Assembly (NCBI RefSeq): GCF_002099425.1
Contig: NW_018343982.1
Coordinates: 14,734,501 to 14,798,500, forward strand
Direction of reading: 5' to 3'
Source: Phascolarctos cinereus
Lineage: Eukaryota; Chordata; Mammalia; Diprotodontia; Phascolarctidae
Length of the DNA: 64,000 nucleotides
Below the pieces are notes generated by a model. The model saw only the letters and a program-made list of their open reading frames with translations, was not told the DNA's origin and ran no database searches. Position numbers and translations under genes: made by a program. Of this stretch, positions 53,616 through 63,952 are shown piece by piece; position 1 is the first letter of the stretch, and every line of letters starts with the position of its first letter.

Positions 53616-53984
53616 GGACTTTAGGCCTGATTTTTATCCAATCTGTGCTATCTAACTAAACAATAATTCACGTGAAAAAGATGTGACGATTTTAATGGAC
53701 ATTAGTCTCAACATAAGTCAACAATATGATGCACCAGCCAAAGAAAGGTAGATTGTATTAGGTTGCATTAATAGAGCATTAATAGCACAAGGGAGGTCCA
53801 TGTTGTGCTAGGCTCTGGACTGGTTAGGCTTCATTTGGCATCCCACACTGTAGGAAAAATATTGACAACCTAGAGGAAGGGGGTCAAGGTGCTGAAAGGA
53901 CTCAAAAGCATGCCATATCATAGAAGAACAGGAAAAGCACTGACTCCAGAATCAGAAGACCCAGGTTCAACTTCTGCTTGTGAC

Positions 53985-54685
53985 ACTTGAATGAAAAAGC
54001 ATGATTTTAAGAGACAGCTCTTGCTTTAAGAAAGTTTACATTCTTTTTTTTTAAACTGGACAATTTTTTAAATTATTGGTGGAGCAGAGTAGCTGGAGGC
54101 AATTTAGATGATTTCACTTCTGTTGGCAACATCCAGAGCATCATAATCTGGGTCAAGTCAGACATAGGCTTGTTCTCTTCATCAGGCCATATTGATATAT
54201 TGACCTTGGTCACACTGATGTCATATAGCTTCTTTGCCACCTGCTTAATGTGATACTTGTTGGCCTTGATGACCACAGTGAAGATGAGGGTGTTGTTGTC
54301 CTCAGTCTTCTTCATAGCAGACTCAGTGGTCAAGGGAAGCTTAATGATGGCATAGTGGTCAAGCTTGTTTCTCTGAGGGGCACTTTTCTGAGAGTATTTG
54401 AACTGCCTTCAAAGTCTTAGTGTCCTGTATCACCAGAAGGTGAGAGATGTTCAGATCTTCTTTTTGTGGCTATGGACACCCTTGAACGCTGCCTTCTTGG
54501 CCTTCAAGGCCTTGGACTTGGCTTCTGTCTTAAGGAAGGACAACCACTTTCTTCTTCACCTTAGGTGCCATCTTGGGGGAAAGTAAGGGGGTTTACATTC
54601 TAATCGGGAAAACACATATAGGGGAACAGTGACCAGGGAGGGGTGTTTTGTCTTGGGGGAGGGGGAATGTGTGGCAAGTAAATTG
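53985..54685 (-). repeat. L2 3' end split by a processed pseudogene
   Basis: ACAGCTCTTGCTTTAAGAAAG left of the pseudogene continues into TTTACATTCTAATCGGGAAA and TGACCAGGGAGGGGTG on the right: an antisense L2 3' region interrupted at GTTTACATTCT. Confidence 0.7.
54045..54590 (-). pseudogene. RPL23A: Processed pseudogene of ribosomal protein L23a (uL23)
   Basis: The functional parent encodes uL23, a protein of the large cytosolic ribosomal subunit near the peptide exit tunnel. This minus-strand copy starts at ATG 54571-54569 (MAPKVKKK; parent MAPKAKKE) and ends with the parental ATCATCTAA stop context at about 54104. An open 86-codon stretch (54073-54333) contains [16 protein letters not shown] and [19 protein letters not shown]. 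These match uL23's [15 protein letters not shown] and its following region. It has no introns. An early stop follows codon 13 (TAA), frames shift several times and a middle segment is shortened, so it cannot make uL23. A T run at 54044-54052 is the poly(A) relic. A perfect 11-bp TSD, GTTTACATTCT, flanks it (54034-54044 and 54591-54601). L1 machinery made it, and it landed in an L2. No sign of expression. Confidence 0.95.
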
Positions 54686-54714
54686 TTATGAGATGTGTCA
54701 GAGAAGGGACTGTT

Positions 54715-54862
54715 TTTGCCTTTCCATTAGATTATGAGCTCCTTCATTGGATTGTGAGCTCCTTGAGGGCAAGGATTGTCTTTTGCCTCTTATTATATCC
54801 CCAGCACTTAGTTATAGAGCCTGGCACATAGTAGGCACTTAAAAATGTTTATTGATTGATAG
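54715..54862 (+). repeat. L2 3' terminus with a small internal duplication
   Basis: GATTATGAGCTCCTTCATTGG and GATTGTGAGCTCCTTGAGGG repeat the same segment. CCCCAGCACTTAGTTATAGA and CACATAGTAGGCACTTAAAA follow. Confidence 0.85.
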
Positions 54863-55002
54863 TAAAATTATCTAATTGGATGACTAGATGGACTATGAAA
54901 TTGAAGCATTGGTCTTTTATCTATGGCCAGACTATCCATAGAGTAGACTAGTTTGCACACACTTAGTCAGTTACCAGTCAATTGGTCTGGGTAGGCCAGA
55001 GA

Positions 55003-55254
55003 TGGGGACAGCTAGGCAGTGCAATAGATAGAATGCCAGGCCTGGAGTCGGGAAAATCTGAATTCAAATCCAGCCTCAGACACTTACTAGCTGTGTGGTC
55101 CTGGGCAAGTCATTTAAACCCTGTTTGTCTCAGTGTCCTCATCTATAAAATGAGTTGGAGAAGGAAATGGCAAAGCACTCCAATGTCTTTGCCAAGAAAA
55201 CCCCAAATAGGGTCACAGACAGTAGGACATGACTGAAATGAATGAACAACAACA
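55003..55254 (+). repeat. MAR1/WSINE1-type SINE
   Basis: GGGGACAGCTAGGCAGTGCA, CTGAATTCAAATCCAGCCTC, GCACTCCAATGTCTTTGCCA, and a GAACAACAACAG tail. Confidence 0.92.
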
Positions 55255-55259
55255 GCTCA

Positions 55260-55640
55260 ATGTACATTATAGATCAGGTATATGGCTGCTATTTTTTTCT
55301 TCTACACAAAAGAAATGCTTACACAAGAGACTTTTAAGCAAGCATTAATAAAGACTTAAGAAGCAATAATAATATAACTACTATTACACTCTAAAACATG
55401 AGACATTTTGTGTGCTGCTGAATTGGTGTTTCTCCTGCACTTCTGCCATCACAGGATAGGGACAGAAGGACCACCCAGGGTGGATTGCATCATCCCAAAG
55501 TGGCAAGCTCTTTGTATTTCACCTCAATTCCTTAGAATGGATGGAACACATGCCCATTACTTGGTGAGGTGTGCTCTGTTCAGAGTAGACCAGAGGGGCC
55601 TACTATTTATCTCAATTACAGAAGCTTTGGAGGAAGGCAG
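55260..55640. other. Unassigned sequence, no supported feature
   Basis: A 92-codon frame (55408-55686) has no recognisable similarity. Confidence 0.4.
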
Positions 55641-55644
55641 TATT

Positions 55645-55862
55645 GATACCATACAGAGAGCTAACATCCAAGACAGGAGAACCTGAGTTCCAACTCCACC
55701 TCTGACACATACTGGTTGTGTGACCTTGGGCAAGTACCTTCATCTCTCAGTGCTCTAGGCAACTCTCTAAGTTGCAGAAGGTGCCAACCTGTATTTTAGA
55801 GGGAGTTTCCTCATTTGGGAATTCCTCATATCAAAGGAATCACAAGTCAAATTCCTATCCCC
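55645..55862 (+). repeat. Marsupial MIR3-like SINE, copy 1
   Basis: GAGAACCTGAGTTCCAACTC, TGTGTGACCTTGGGCAAGTA, AGTTGCAGAAGGTGCCAACC, GGAGTTTCCTCATTTGGGAA and ATCACAAGTCAAATTCC. The same extended tail recurs at 59.5-59.7 kb, so it is a family feature. Confidence 0.75.
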
Positions 55863-56149
55863 ACAGAAGCATTATTGATAAATCAATCAAGAAGTATTTG
55901 AGCATAAACTATGTCAGGATTTCCCCACCTGGACTATTGAACCACTAGAAGTTGTGAGAAGCTTGTCAAGGGTATATGAAGAATGTTTAGCAATAAGCAG
56001 ATTAAATAAATTAGCCTATTGAAATTAATCACTCTATTTTATTTCTTATGTACCATATGTATGTTAAACTCAAGAATTTCATTTCACATGGAATAGGAGG
56101 TATTGGAAGGATTACTAAAAGCCAAGAGTATGGTAAAGTCGGGAATGCT

Positions 56150-56425
56150 TGTGGTATGTGGAAGATACTAAGTTAGACCTTGTGGGGAAGAAGAAAAGCT
56201 GCAATGAACTTACAATCTAACTGTGAAGAGAAGTTCACAAATATGAAAAAAGTACAGAAATAGTACAGGAAACAATATATAATTAAAAGTTAAATTGTGT
56301 AGAACAGACTCTAAGGGCTGTACTAGTTTGAAGAAGTTAGAGGTCCATGAAGGCTGGAGTGGTAGGTAAGGTTTCATGGAGGAAACAGACATTTAGCTGT
56401 GTTTGGAAGGATATGTGGAGCAGAG
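56150..56425 (-). repeat. L2 3'-end fragment (diverged)
   Basis: GAACTTACAATCTAACTGTG, AGGTTTCATGGAGGAAACAG and TAGCTGTGTTTGGAAGG. Antisense L2 order, weak. Confidence 0.5.
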
Positions 56426-56599
56426 AATAAATGGAAATTACAAGTATAAGACTATGCCCCAGAAAGCCATTTTCTATCCTTACCCCTTTGGGTCAGTGCT
56501 CCTGGCTGCTCATCTCTACTGATGGTAACAGGGGTCTAACATTTGCTTTTAGATTGTACATCATTGAGATAACAGTAATGGGGAGGACGGTAACTGGTA

Positions 56600-57015
56600 G
56601 TATCATTGGTTGGTTGGTGGTTGTCCTTCATTCTCAAAGGGGACCAAAATGACACCAGTATATTAGAGCCAAATCACAGTGTGTCCAACTGTGGCACATC
56701 AGATTAATAGGAGCTCGGAATACCCTACCACAGGTAGGGCACAAATAATCCATGTGAACATTTGGCATGGATTCTCTAAATTGGTGTATCTCACATTCCT
56801 TTTGAGCCATTTCAATCCTGCTTTCCCTGTAGAGCACAGCACCTTCTCTGACAAAGGCATGCCATGCTGGGCGGATCTGTGCCAATGTCTCCCATGTCAT
56901 ACAATTGATTCTAAAGTTCTGAAGAGAGACCTTGAGAGTCTCCTTGTATTGCTTTTCTTGACCACCATGTGAGCTCTTGCCTTTTGTGAGTTCTCTGTAA
57001 AATAGTTTTTTAGGC
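56600..57015 (-). mobile_element. LINE ORF2 C-terminus with C2H2-like zinc finger, and its 3' end
   Basis: The minus strand is open for 88 codons (56634-56900). It begins MTWETLAQIRPAWHAFVREG and carries CPTCGRVFRAPINLMCHSWT followed by H, a C-x2-C-x12-H-x3-H finger. Just upstream lie YRELTKGKSSHGG-like codons (about 56960-57000), equivalent to the YGELxxGKRSxGGQKKR block that precedes the finger in such LINEs. The open frame stops in sequence reading GGTCCCCTTTGAGAATGAAG, the LINE 3' end. Only the C-terminus survives. I cannot settle the clade (RTE-like or other non-LTR). Confidence 0.75.
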
Positions 57016-57182
57016 TAAAAGACTAAAAATAAAAATATTGCACTACACTGCTTGTGAGTACAGCAAAAGAAGGAATATAGCTGACTTCAACTCCTTGCTG
57101 TTGTGATTACTCTCTCATTCTGCCATTAGATGGAGGAAAGTCAAAGGTTAGCATAGCCTATAGCCAATAGGGAAGGTAACAC

Positions 57183-57262
57183 TCAATCAAGTAATCTAGC
57201 ATTATCAAGCATCTCATATATGCCAAGCACCATGCTAGGGCTGGAGATGCAAAGGAATGGTG
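57183..57262 (-). repeat. L2 3'-end fragment
   Basis: ATCAAGCATCTCATATATGC, CAAGCACCATGCTAGGGC and TGGAGATGCAAAGGAATGG. Confidence 0.6.
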
Positions 57263-57264
57263 GG

Positions 57265-58740
57265 GTGAGGCTTGCCTGAGGGCTATAGTTATTGAGTGGG
57301 GTTGGGAACAGATGAATGTTTATTGAATAAATGAACAAATGGATCCATGGACATCTTGTAAACAGATAATTTAGAGAGCCTATGATGAGGCAGTAAATAA
57401 GAACAGATGCTGATGACAAATATACCAGCCTAGGGCTTGAGCATGACTGCCAGGAATGAAGGGAGGTGAGACAAGACATTGAAACAGATTCGAGGAGACA
57501 CTGGGTGCCTAGAGAGTAGATCAAGAAGAAAGGAGGCTGGTAAAAAATGAAGACACGCACTGGTGCATAATGTAGGCTGATTTTTAATGGGAGTTGGAAC
57601 TTGCTAACCAGCTGCCTCTTGTTTCTTGGAGAAAATGGATTGCAATGACTTCAAAACAAGCAATCACAACACTTGCTGGGTGACCCACCCTGGGGGTGAT
57701 TTCTTTTTGTAGCCCTTCCTAGCTCCTCTTCAATATCCATGGTACTTCACAACAGCTCTACTGCAATGGACACTTCATGCTGCTTACTAACTGGAAATTG
57801 GATCCTTTTCTTCTTCTTTTTTCTTTTTTGTCTTTGGGGTGAAGAGGAAGTTGCTGGCGAGGCAGACATGTTTCCTGGGGCTTAATTCTGTACATTTGGC
57901 CAAGACAGGGAGGGGCTCAGGAGAATGACTCTTTAACTCACATAAGACTGGGAACTTTTGATATTCATTTAGAACCCAAATTGCCCACTCTATCATGTTG
58001 TTCCATGGTATGGTCAGTTACCCTTGCAAGCAAGTGACTGGAAGTAGGTATATGCAAGAAGGCTGTTTATACAAAAGCATCTGGAATCAAAGCCATTTTT
58101 TAAAAAATGCATTTAATGGCCAATTTTTCCATGAAGTAACTTCTAGCTCTTTTTGAATTTATGATAAAGTTATTGTTTTTCTATTGGGAAAATGGAAATA
58201 CTCATTTGTCATCAGGAACACACCAGGCCCTGCTGCTTTTTTCTGCTGAGTGAGCATTTGGGCCAGATTTCCTGGAATGATAGAATTCCTCTTTCTGAAG
58301 GAGCAGGGGAGGTGGATTCTGGCTGGAATGGAGTAAGAAAGAAGATCCTAATTTGCTTTTCTATCAAAGTCTAACTCAGACTCATAAACTCATAGAATGC
58401 CCAGGTCTTCTGGATTCCATCTCCATGCTTTCCTCACTATACCAAACTGCCTACCTATTAGGCTTGTATATACATTCATTTATTTTCTACATATTTTTAC
58501 CAACTGTCCCCAAACAAGGCAAGACCTCAATATGATGTAAAAGAAGATCATAGATTAGTACTCAGAAGACTTGAATACTAGTCCTAGCCTAACCATTTAC
58601 TCTCATGAGACATACACCAAGTCTCTTTACCTCTATGTGCCATAATTTCTTATTCTGAAAAATGAGAAGATTGGATTGGATAATTTGTGAGGTTTTTTTC
58701 ATATCTAAAAATTTTGAGTGGAGGAATTAAAAACAACCCA
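57265..58740. other. Unassigned sequence, no supported feature
   Basis: A 125-codon minus frame (57183-57560) has hydrophobic runs but no family resemblance. No exon or repeat I can name. Confidence 0.4.
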
Positions 58741-58744
58741 TTGT

Positions 58745-58915
58745 ATTTGTAACTAAAAAGTATGGGTTCAAATCCTAGCTTGCAGTTACTACTTAAGCAA
58801 GTTACTTTCCTTCTCTGGGCCTCAGTTTCCTCATCTGTAAAATTAAAGTGTTGGACTAGATGACATCTAAGGTCCTCTTCCAGGTCTAATGTTCTCTGTG
58901 ATTCTCTGACCTGAA
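58745..58915 (+). repeat. MIR3-type SINE
   Basis: TATGGGTTCAAATCCTAGCT, GGGCCTCAGTTTCCTCATCT, GTTGGACTAGATGACATCTA and AGGTCCTCTTCCAGGTCTAA. The 155-codon minus frame across it (58650-59117), longest in the window, is therefore part repeat and not a gene. Confidence 0.87.
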
Positions 58916-59474
58916 CAACAAAACTCTTCCTATCACCTATCAAACAGTTTTTCTTCATATGCCACAACATTTCTCCCTGATTGTCTTCAAATGATGTTGT
59001 GTTGACAGCATAAATCCAGGGTACATTATTTTTTAGGATGATTAAGATGAGATATTCCAAAGGGATGCTTGATGAATAGACAAAGAACACTATGTATGTA
59101 TGAATTAAAATCATCACTTCACCATTCTTCCCTCACCACCTCCAGTTTCCCTTCTCCCCTTTAAACAAACAAACAGCTAATGAATTACTAGACTGAGAGG
59201 AAGAAAAAACCTTCCAAATTTCTCTCAGCAGGAGGCTAAGAAATGGCAGCCCCAGAGCTCATTAGTTTTAACGGGAGTGGTCTGTCTAGTCTCTGTTACA
59301 GAAGCTTACAGATTACTGCTGGGTAAGCTGGATGATTGTCAGGGCTTGTGAACCAAATATTCAACTCATTGGGCCTACTTTACCTTTACCCAGGTGTGAA
59401 GAGCACTGGTTTGGGGCATAGAAGCTCTCAGTTCCATAGAGCTTTTCAGCACAAGATAACAACTACTAAGCAGC

Positions 59475-59725
59475 AACATGGCAAAGTGGGAAGAGAGCCA
59501 GTTTTGCTGAAAGATGAGGGTTCAAGTCCTACTATGATATAAACTGGCTGTGTGACCCAGCACAAGACACTTAACCTCTTTAGAGAATTCTGGGAAACTC
59601 TAAGACTATGTTGCAGAGAAGGTGCCAACCTACATTGGTATAGACTAGAGGCAGTTTTTTCACCCAGATTGTTCTGCCTATCAGTGAAATCACAGGTCCA
59701 ATCTCTATTGTGATAATCACTAAGT
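59475..59725 (+). repeat. Marsupial MIR3-like SINE, copy 2
   Basis: GAGGGTTCAAGTCCTACTAT, GGCTGTGTGACCCAGCACAA, TTGCAGAGAAGGTGCCAACC, TAGAGGCAGTTTTTTCACCC and GAAATCACAGGTCCAATC. Partner of the copy at 55.65 kb. Confidence 0.78.
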
Positions 59726-59895
59726 TTTATATAACTGTTTAAAGTTTGGAAATCTCTAAGTCTATTGTATTTTTGGATCTCGTTTAGAGATATGGAAGTA
59801 GCTGGGAGCAGTGGTGGAATAAAAAGTGTTCCTGGACCCAGCAATGCAAAGTGAATGGCAATAATCCATAGCATATGCTGAAAACTATGTGGCCC

Positions 59896-60021
59896 TGGGG
59901 GCAGCTAGGTGGCACCATGGATACAGCACCAGCCCTGGAGTCAGGAGGACTGATCTGGCCTCAGACATTTACCAGCAGTGTGACCCTGGGCAAGTCACTT
60001 AACCCCAATTGCCTCCAAAAA
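59896..60021 (+). repeat. Short tRNA-derived SINE with perfect 16-bp TSD
   Basis: TGGGGGCAGCTAGGTGGCAC head, CTGGAGTCAGGAGGACTGAT, GTGTGACCCTGGGCAAGTCA, CAATTGCCTCC and a short A tail. It lacks the RTE-like tail of the longer family. The 16-bp TSD GAAAACTATGTGGCCC is identical at 59880-59895 and 60022-60037, so this is probably one of the youngest insertions here. Confidence 0.95.
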
Positions 60022-60039
60022 GAAAACTATGTGGCCCCA

Positions 60040-61460
60040 GGAAGTGGGAACCATGTGGCTGAGTGTTGGCATCTCTGGAACCCCAGTCTATTGGATAGAG
60101 GAAGGGAGATTTTCTGAACAATGAGTTCCCAGAGAGTTTTAGGAAGAGTTCTTCTGGTCAATAAGGGGAGATCCTGGGAATCACCGAACTCTTTGGGAGA
60201 AGATTGTAAACATGGCCCTGTAGTTAGAAGAACAATAAAGAATTGAGGCAAATGAGGCTTAAAGAGAGAAAATGGCTTGTGCTGGAGGGTACAAAGGATA
60301 TGAACTTTATTCTCTACTACTATCACAAATTATTCAGGTAGTGTAGGTCCAAAGAGAAGAGGGTTGCTTCTCTAGCAGCTTCGATTTTATTTTCCACCAG
60401 GGTGACTCCAAGCCCTTAGGATAGCATATAAATACAGAGGCTTATATGGATTCGGGGGGGGGGATCAAGAAACATCTTAGAATGCTGGGGGAAATGAGTT
60501 GCCTCTCTAGCAATCTCAAGTGTTTCCTTTCTAAGGGGTACTAATTTTTTAATGGGACTAGGAACTCCTTGACCTTAGAACTCTGGCTCAGCTCTGGGAT
60601 TAGAACATTTCCAAAGAGCAAGACACACCTCTCCCTGCTGATTTTCTTACATCTTCCCACCTTGTTCTACCTTTGGGGTCTAGGATTCAAAGCCAAGGCT
60701 ATTGCCTCTCTCTCTTCCACCTGTTTTTGGTCCCCTTTCAAATAGAAAATGAAAATGGAATCCCTTCCTAAGCCGTCAGGAAAGGCTTTGAAGTATCACG
60801 ATGATAATGATTACAGAAGTACATAGCTAGATAGCCATCATCATTCAGTTACAATGAACTTGTTGAGTCACTATAGTTTGGAGCTGGCACCCTTCATTTA
60901 GAATGTTGTCTAGGATTTTAATAGTGGGAGGAACTTAGGGTGACATGTAAAGTCTTTGTCGTGTGCAGGTAACCTTTAGGGAAAGTGTCATTTTCTTGTC
61001 TCTGTTTGCTAGAAAACCCCCAAATTTGTTTACTGATCCAACTTTACACCAGTATTCTCTGTAAAGCAGAATTTGGTCTAAGGTGTTTTTGAGCTTCAGT
61101 ACTGTCCAATAGGATTTGATCGTCAAAGGAACAATATTATTAGATGGTCTCTTTTATATAAGGCAATTTTGCAGCATGGACCTCTTGGACTAGAATTGTA
61201 GTTCAGCTCCAGTATAGGTAGGAAAATTATTACTACTGTCTCAGAGTACCAGGTTTCGCTGCTGAGTCAGTGGACAAGTTGAAACGAGGAAAAAAGAAAG
61301 GGAAGATTCCTTGAATAAATGGGTGTAGAAAATGGCTCCTAATTCACAGTACTGAGGAATGCAGACACTGAACTTCAATTTGATACAGATGAAAAAACAA
61401 ACAAACAGAAAATATACACTGGATATAGTTTGCTCATACCTCAACAGACAGTGGTGGGTA
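60040..61460. other. Unassigned sequence, no supported feature
   Basis: A run of ten G lies near 60455. No gene or repeat I can name. Confidence 0.4.
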
Positions 61461-61464
61461 TTAG

Positions 61465-61645
61465 TAGGCTACAGCAGTGGTATCAAAATAAAATAGAAAT
61501 GGGGGCCGCTAAATCATAGATAAGATTCCTTGTAGGCCACCTATTGACTTAGAAAACCTTGTATTAACATTGCTGTATTCTATTTTTATTTATTTTATTA
61601 AATTTTAATTGGTTATATTTTAATGTGGTCGTTTGTCACCTCTGC
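61465..61645 (+). repeat. Unassigned interspersed repeat (possibly hAT-related)
   Basis: AATAGAAATGGGGGCCGCTA, TCCTTGTAGGCCACCTATTG, ACTTAGAAAACCTTGTATTA and TTTTATTAAATTTTAATTGG resemble a mammalian repeat I remember with the same word order. The name is not certain. Confidence 0.45.
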
Positions 61646-61682
61646 TCTACCACGTACTGCCCACAATGACTTGTTCAGGTGC

Positions 61683-61857
61683 AATGAAAAGAGTTGAATC
61701 AGATGCGCTGGGTTCAATCCAAGTTCTGTGACCTATATGACCTTGGGAAGTCATAACTTCTCTGGGCTTCATAGTCCTCATCTGTAAAAGGAGGGAGTTG
61801 GACTAGATGACCCTTAACATCCCATTCATCTCTAAATTGACGATCCTTTGGTTTTAG
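61683..61857 (+). repeat. MIR3-type SINE
   Basis: TATGACCTTGGGAAGTCATA, GTCCTCATCTGTAAAAGGAG, GGAGTTGGACTAGATGACCC. Confidence 0.83.
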
Positions 61858-62216
61858 AAGGAGTGTAAAAGACATCATTGGGGACATGGATGACAAGAAA
61901 AGGATGTAAACTGGTCATGTAGGAAAAGTGAGAGATAACTGATGGATAGCCTGAATCCCACAATGGTAGTCACAAGATATTCAAAGACTCAGGAACAAGA
62001 ATTACATACAGCATTAGGAAGTATGGATAGTTTGGGATTTGCATTGGTCAAAGGAACAATCGCATTGGTCGAGGCCATGGATCCATTGAAGTTTCAAACT
62101 AAGTTAGTTTGGCCAGAAGGAATAAATTAGGGTCTTCTTGGCTTTCCCAGCTATTTAAATATTTTGTGCTAGGTTACAGAGATTTTGGATAAAGTGAAAG
62201 ACTGGAAGTGAAATAT

Positions 62217-62245
62217 ATTATTATTATTATCACCATCATCACTTT
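62217..62245. repeat. (TTA)/(CAC/ATC) trinucleotide tract
   Basis: TTATTATTATTATCACCATCA, seen directly. Confidence 0.8.
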
Positions 62246-62521
62246 TATCTTATTCTCATATTTTTCATGAGATTCAGACAGATGATCTGAGCACAAATCA
62301 CAATCCTGCTGTTATTCCTGTGTATTTTACATTCTATGGACTATTTTGCACAGGTAGGTGAAATGGTCACTTTTTTTTAATTGAGTAAGATTATTGAGAT
62401 GTAAATTAATTCATTTTCTGTGGAATCACTGAAAATATATTCAGGACAACTCCAGCAGAAACAGGTCATTAGGCATGACATAGACCTCCTCCTACAGCTT
62501 TGTGGTTCGAGTTTCTTCTAC

Positions 62522-62767
62522 TGTCGTTTAGTTGTTTCAGTTGTGTCTGACTCTCTGTGACCCCATTTGGGGTTTTCTTAGCAAAGATACTGGAGTGGTT
62601 TGCCGTTTTCTTCTCTAGCTCATTTTATAGATGAGGAAACTAAGGCAAACAGGCTTAAGTGACTTGCCTGGGGTCACACAACTAGTAAGTTTCTGGGGCC
62701 AGATTTGAACTCAGATCTTCCCAACTCCAGGCCCAGCACTCAATTCCCTGTACCACCTAGCTGCCCA
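62522..62767 (-). repeat. MAR1/WSINE1-type SINE with 12-bp TSD
   Basis: GTTTCAGTTGTGTCTGACTC, CCCATTTGGGGTTTTCTTAG, CTTGCCTGGGGTCACACAAC, ending TGTACCACCTAGCTGCCC. A perfect TSD, AGTTTCTTCTAC, lies at 62510-62521 and 62768-62779. Confidence 0.94.
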
Positions 62768-62797
62768 AGTTTCTTCTACCAGGTATCTATTATTTGA

Positions 62798-63335
62798 AAG
62801 TAGTTGGTTGGTAATATATATATAGAAATGCTGATGATTTATGTGGGTTATTTTATAGCCTGAAACTTTGCTAAAGTTGTTTATTATTTCAAGTAGTGTT
62901 TTACTTGATTCTCTAAGTATATCATCATACCATCTGCAAAGAGTGATAGCTTTGTTTCTTCTTTGCCTATTCTAATACCTTCAATTTCTTTTTCTTCTAT
63001 TATTGCTAAAGCTAACATTTCCAGTACGATATTGAACAACAGTGGTGATAATGGCCATCCTTGTTTCACCTCCAATCTTATTGGAAATGCTTCTAGCTTG
63101 TCCCCATTACATATGATGCTTGCTGAAGGTTTTAGGTAGATGCTACTTATTATTTTAAGGAAGACTCCATTTATTCCTATGCTCTCTAGCATTCTTAATA
63201 GGAATGGGTGTTGTATTTTGCCAAAAGCTTTTTCTGCATCTATTGAGATGATCACGTGGTTTCTGTTAGTTTTGTTGTTGATATGATCAATTATGCTGAT
63301 AGTTTTCCTAATATTGAATCAGCCCTGCATTGAAA
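62798..63335 (-). mobile_element. L1 ORF2 fragment (reverse-transcriptase domain)
   Basis: A 123-codon minus-strand frame (62884-63255) reads as the L1 RT palm. [20 protein letters not shown] has the D of the first catalytic motif. [20 protein letters not shown] is the conserved [15 protein letters not shown] block, with Trp replacing Cys. [11 protein letters not shown] is the FADDMIxYxEN catalytic box, with the second Asp replaced by Gly at about 62918-62926. Loss of that Asp makes the RT dead. The homology goes on to about 63335 upstream. ORF1, endonuclease and 3' UTR are absent. Confidence 0.93.
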
Positions 63336-63339
63336 GTAG

Positions 63340-63945
63340 TTTGGAGATAATGATTAGTAAGTATGGTTATATCTACTTAAAATGTTGTACACACATTTTT
63401 ATTTATCAGTATTGTAACCAGGATGTTGTAGGCAGCACTTATGTCTGTAATGATGATCTAGGTCTAGTAATTTTTTGTTTGTATTGTTTTTGTTTTTTAG
63501 ATTGCCCTTTAAGGTGGCATGGAAGTTGCAATCTGCTTCAGTAGATGAAAATTCACACCAATGAAACCATAGATTTTTTAAGTATTGAAATTAGTATTTG
63601 AATTGGTAGAAAAATTGTAAACAATCTAGCTACTGATATTAACATATAATCTTCCAACTTAATTTTTAGCCTTGGTTTCAATCTTTTGCCTGACACTTTC
63701 TTCTTGCTAGTGCCTTCCTGGCATCAAGAAGGAAAATAAAATCCATTATATTATCTTTCACAACAGAGGACTAAATGCTATCAATCAAATATAAATTAGG
63801 AGTATATTGGCCAATGCCAAACTTTCCTTGGAACTAGAAAGATTGAAGGGTATGGTGAATGGAATGAGGGCTGTGAGGATGAAAGAAAGCATCTGGAAAG
63901 CCTGGTAGCAAAGGAGGATTCTATCATGCAAATAGTGCTTAAGCA
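63340..63945. other. Unassigned sequence, no supported feature
   Basis: AT-rich, with no repeat or gene that I recognise. Confidence 0.4.
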
Positions 63946-63952
63946 TCTACTT

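Noticed and set aside
58650-59117. 155-codon minus-strand open frame, the longest in the window
   Set aside because: It runs across a MIR3-type SINE and unrelated flanking DNA. The predicted protein resembles no family.
59446-59874. 142-codon minus-strand open frame
   Set aside because: Overlaps the MIR3-like SINE at 59.48-59.73 kb; no protein similarity recognised.
653-62767. tRNA-like GTTCAAATC boxes in many places, considered as tRNA genes
   Set aside because: Every one lies in a SINE head; none folds as an intact tRNA with acceptor and anticodon arms on inspection.
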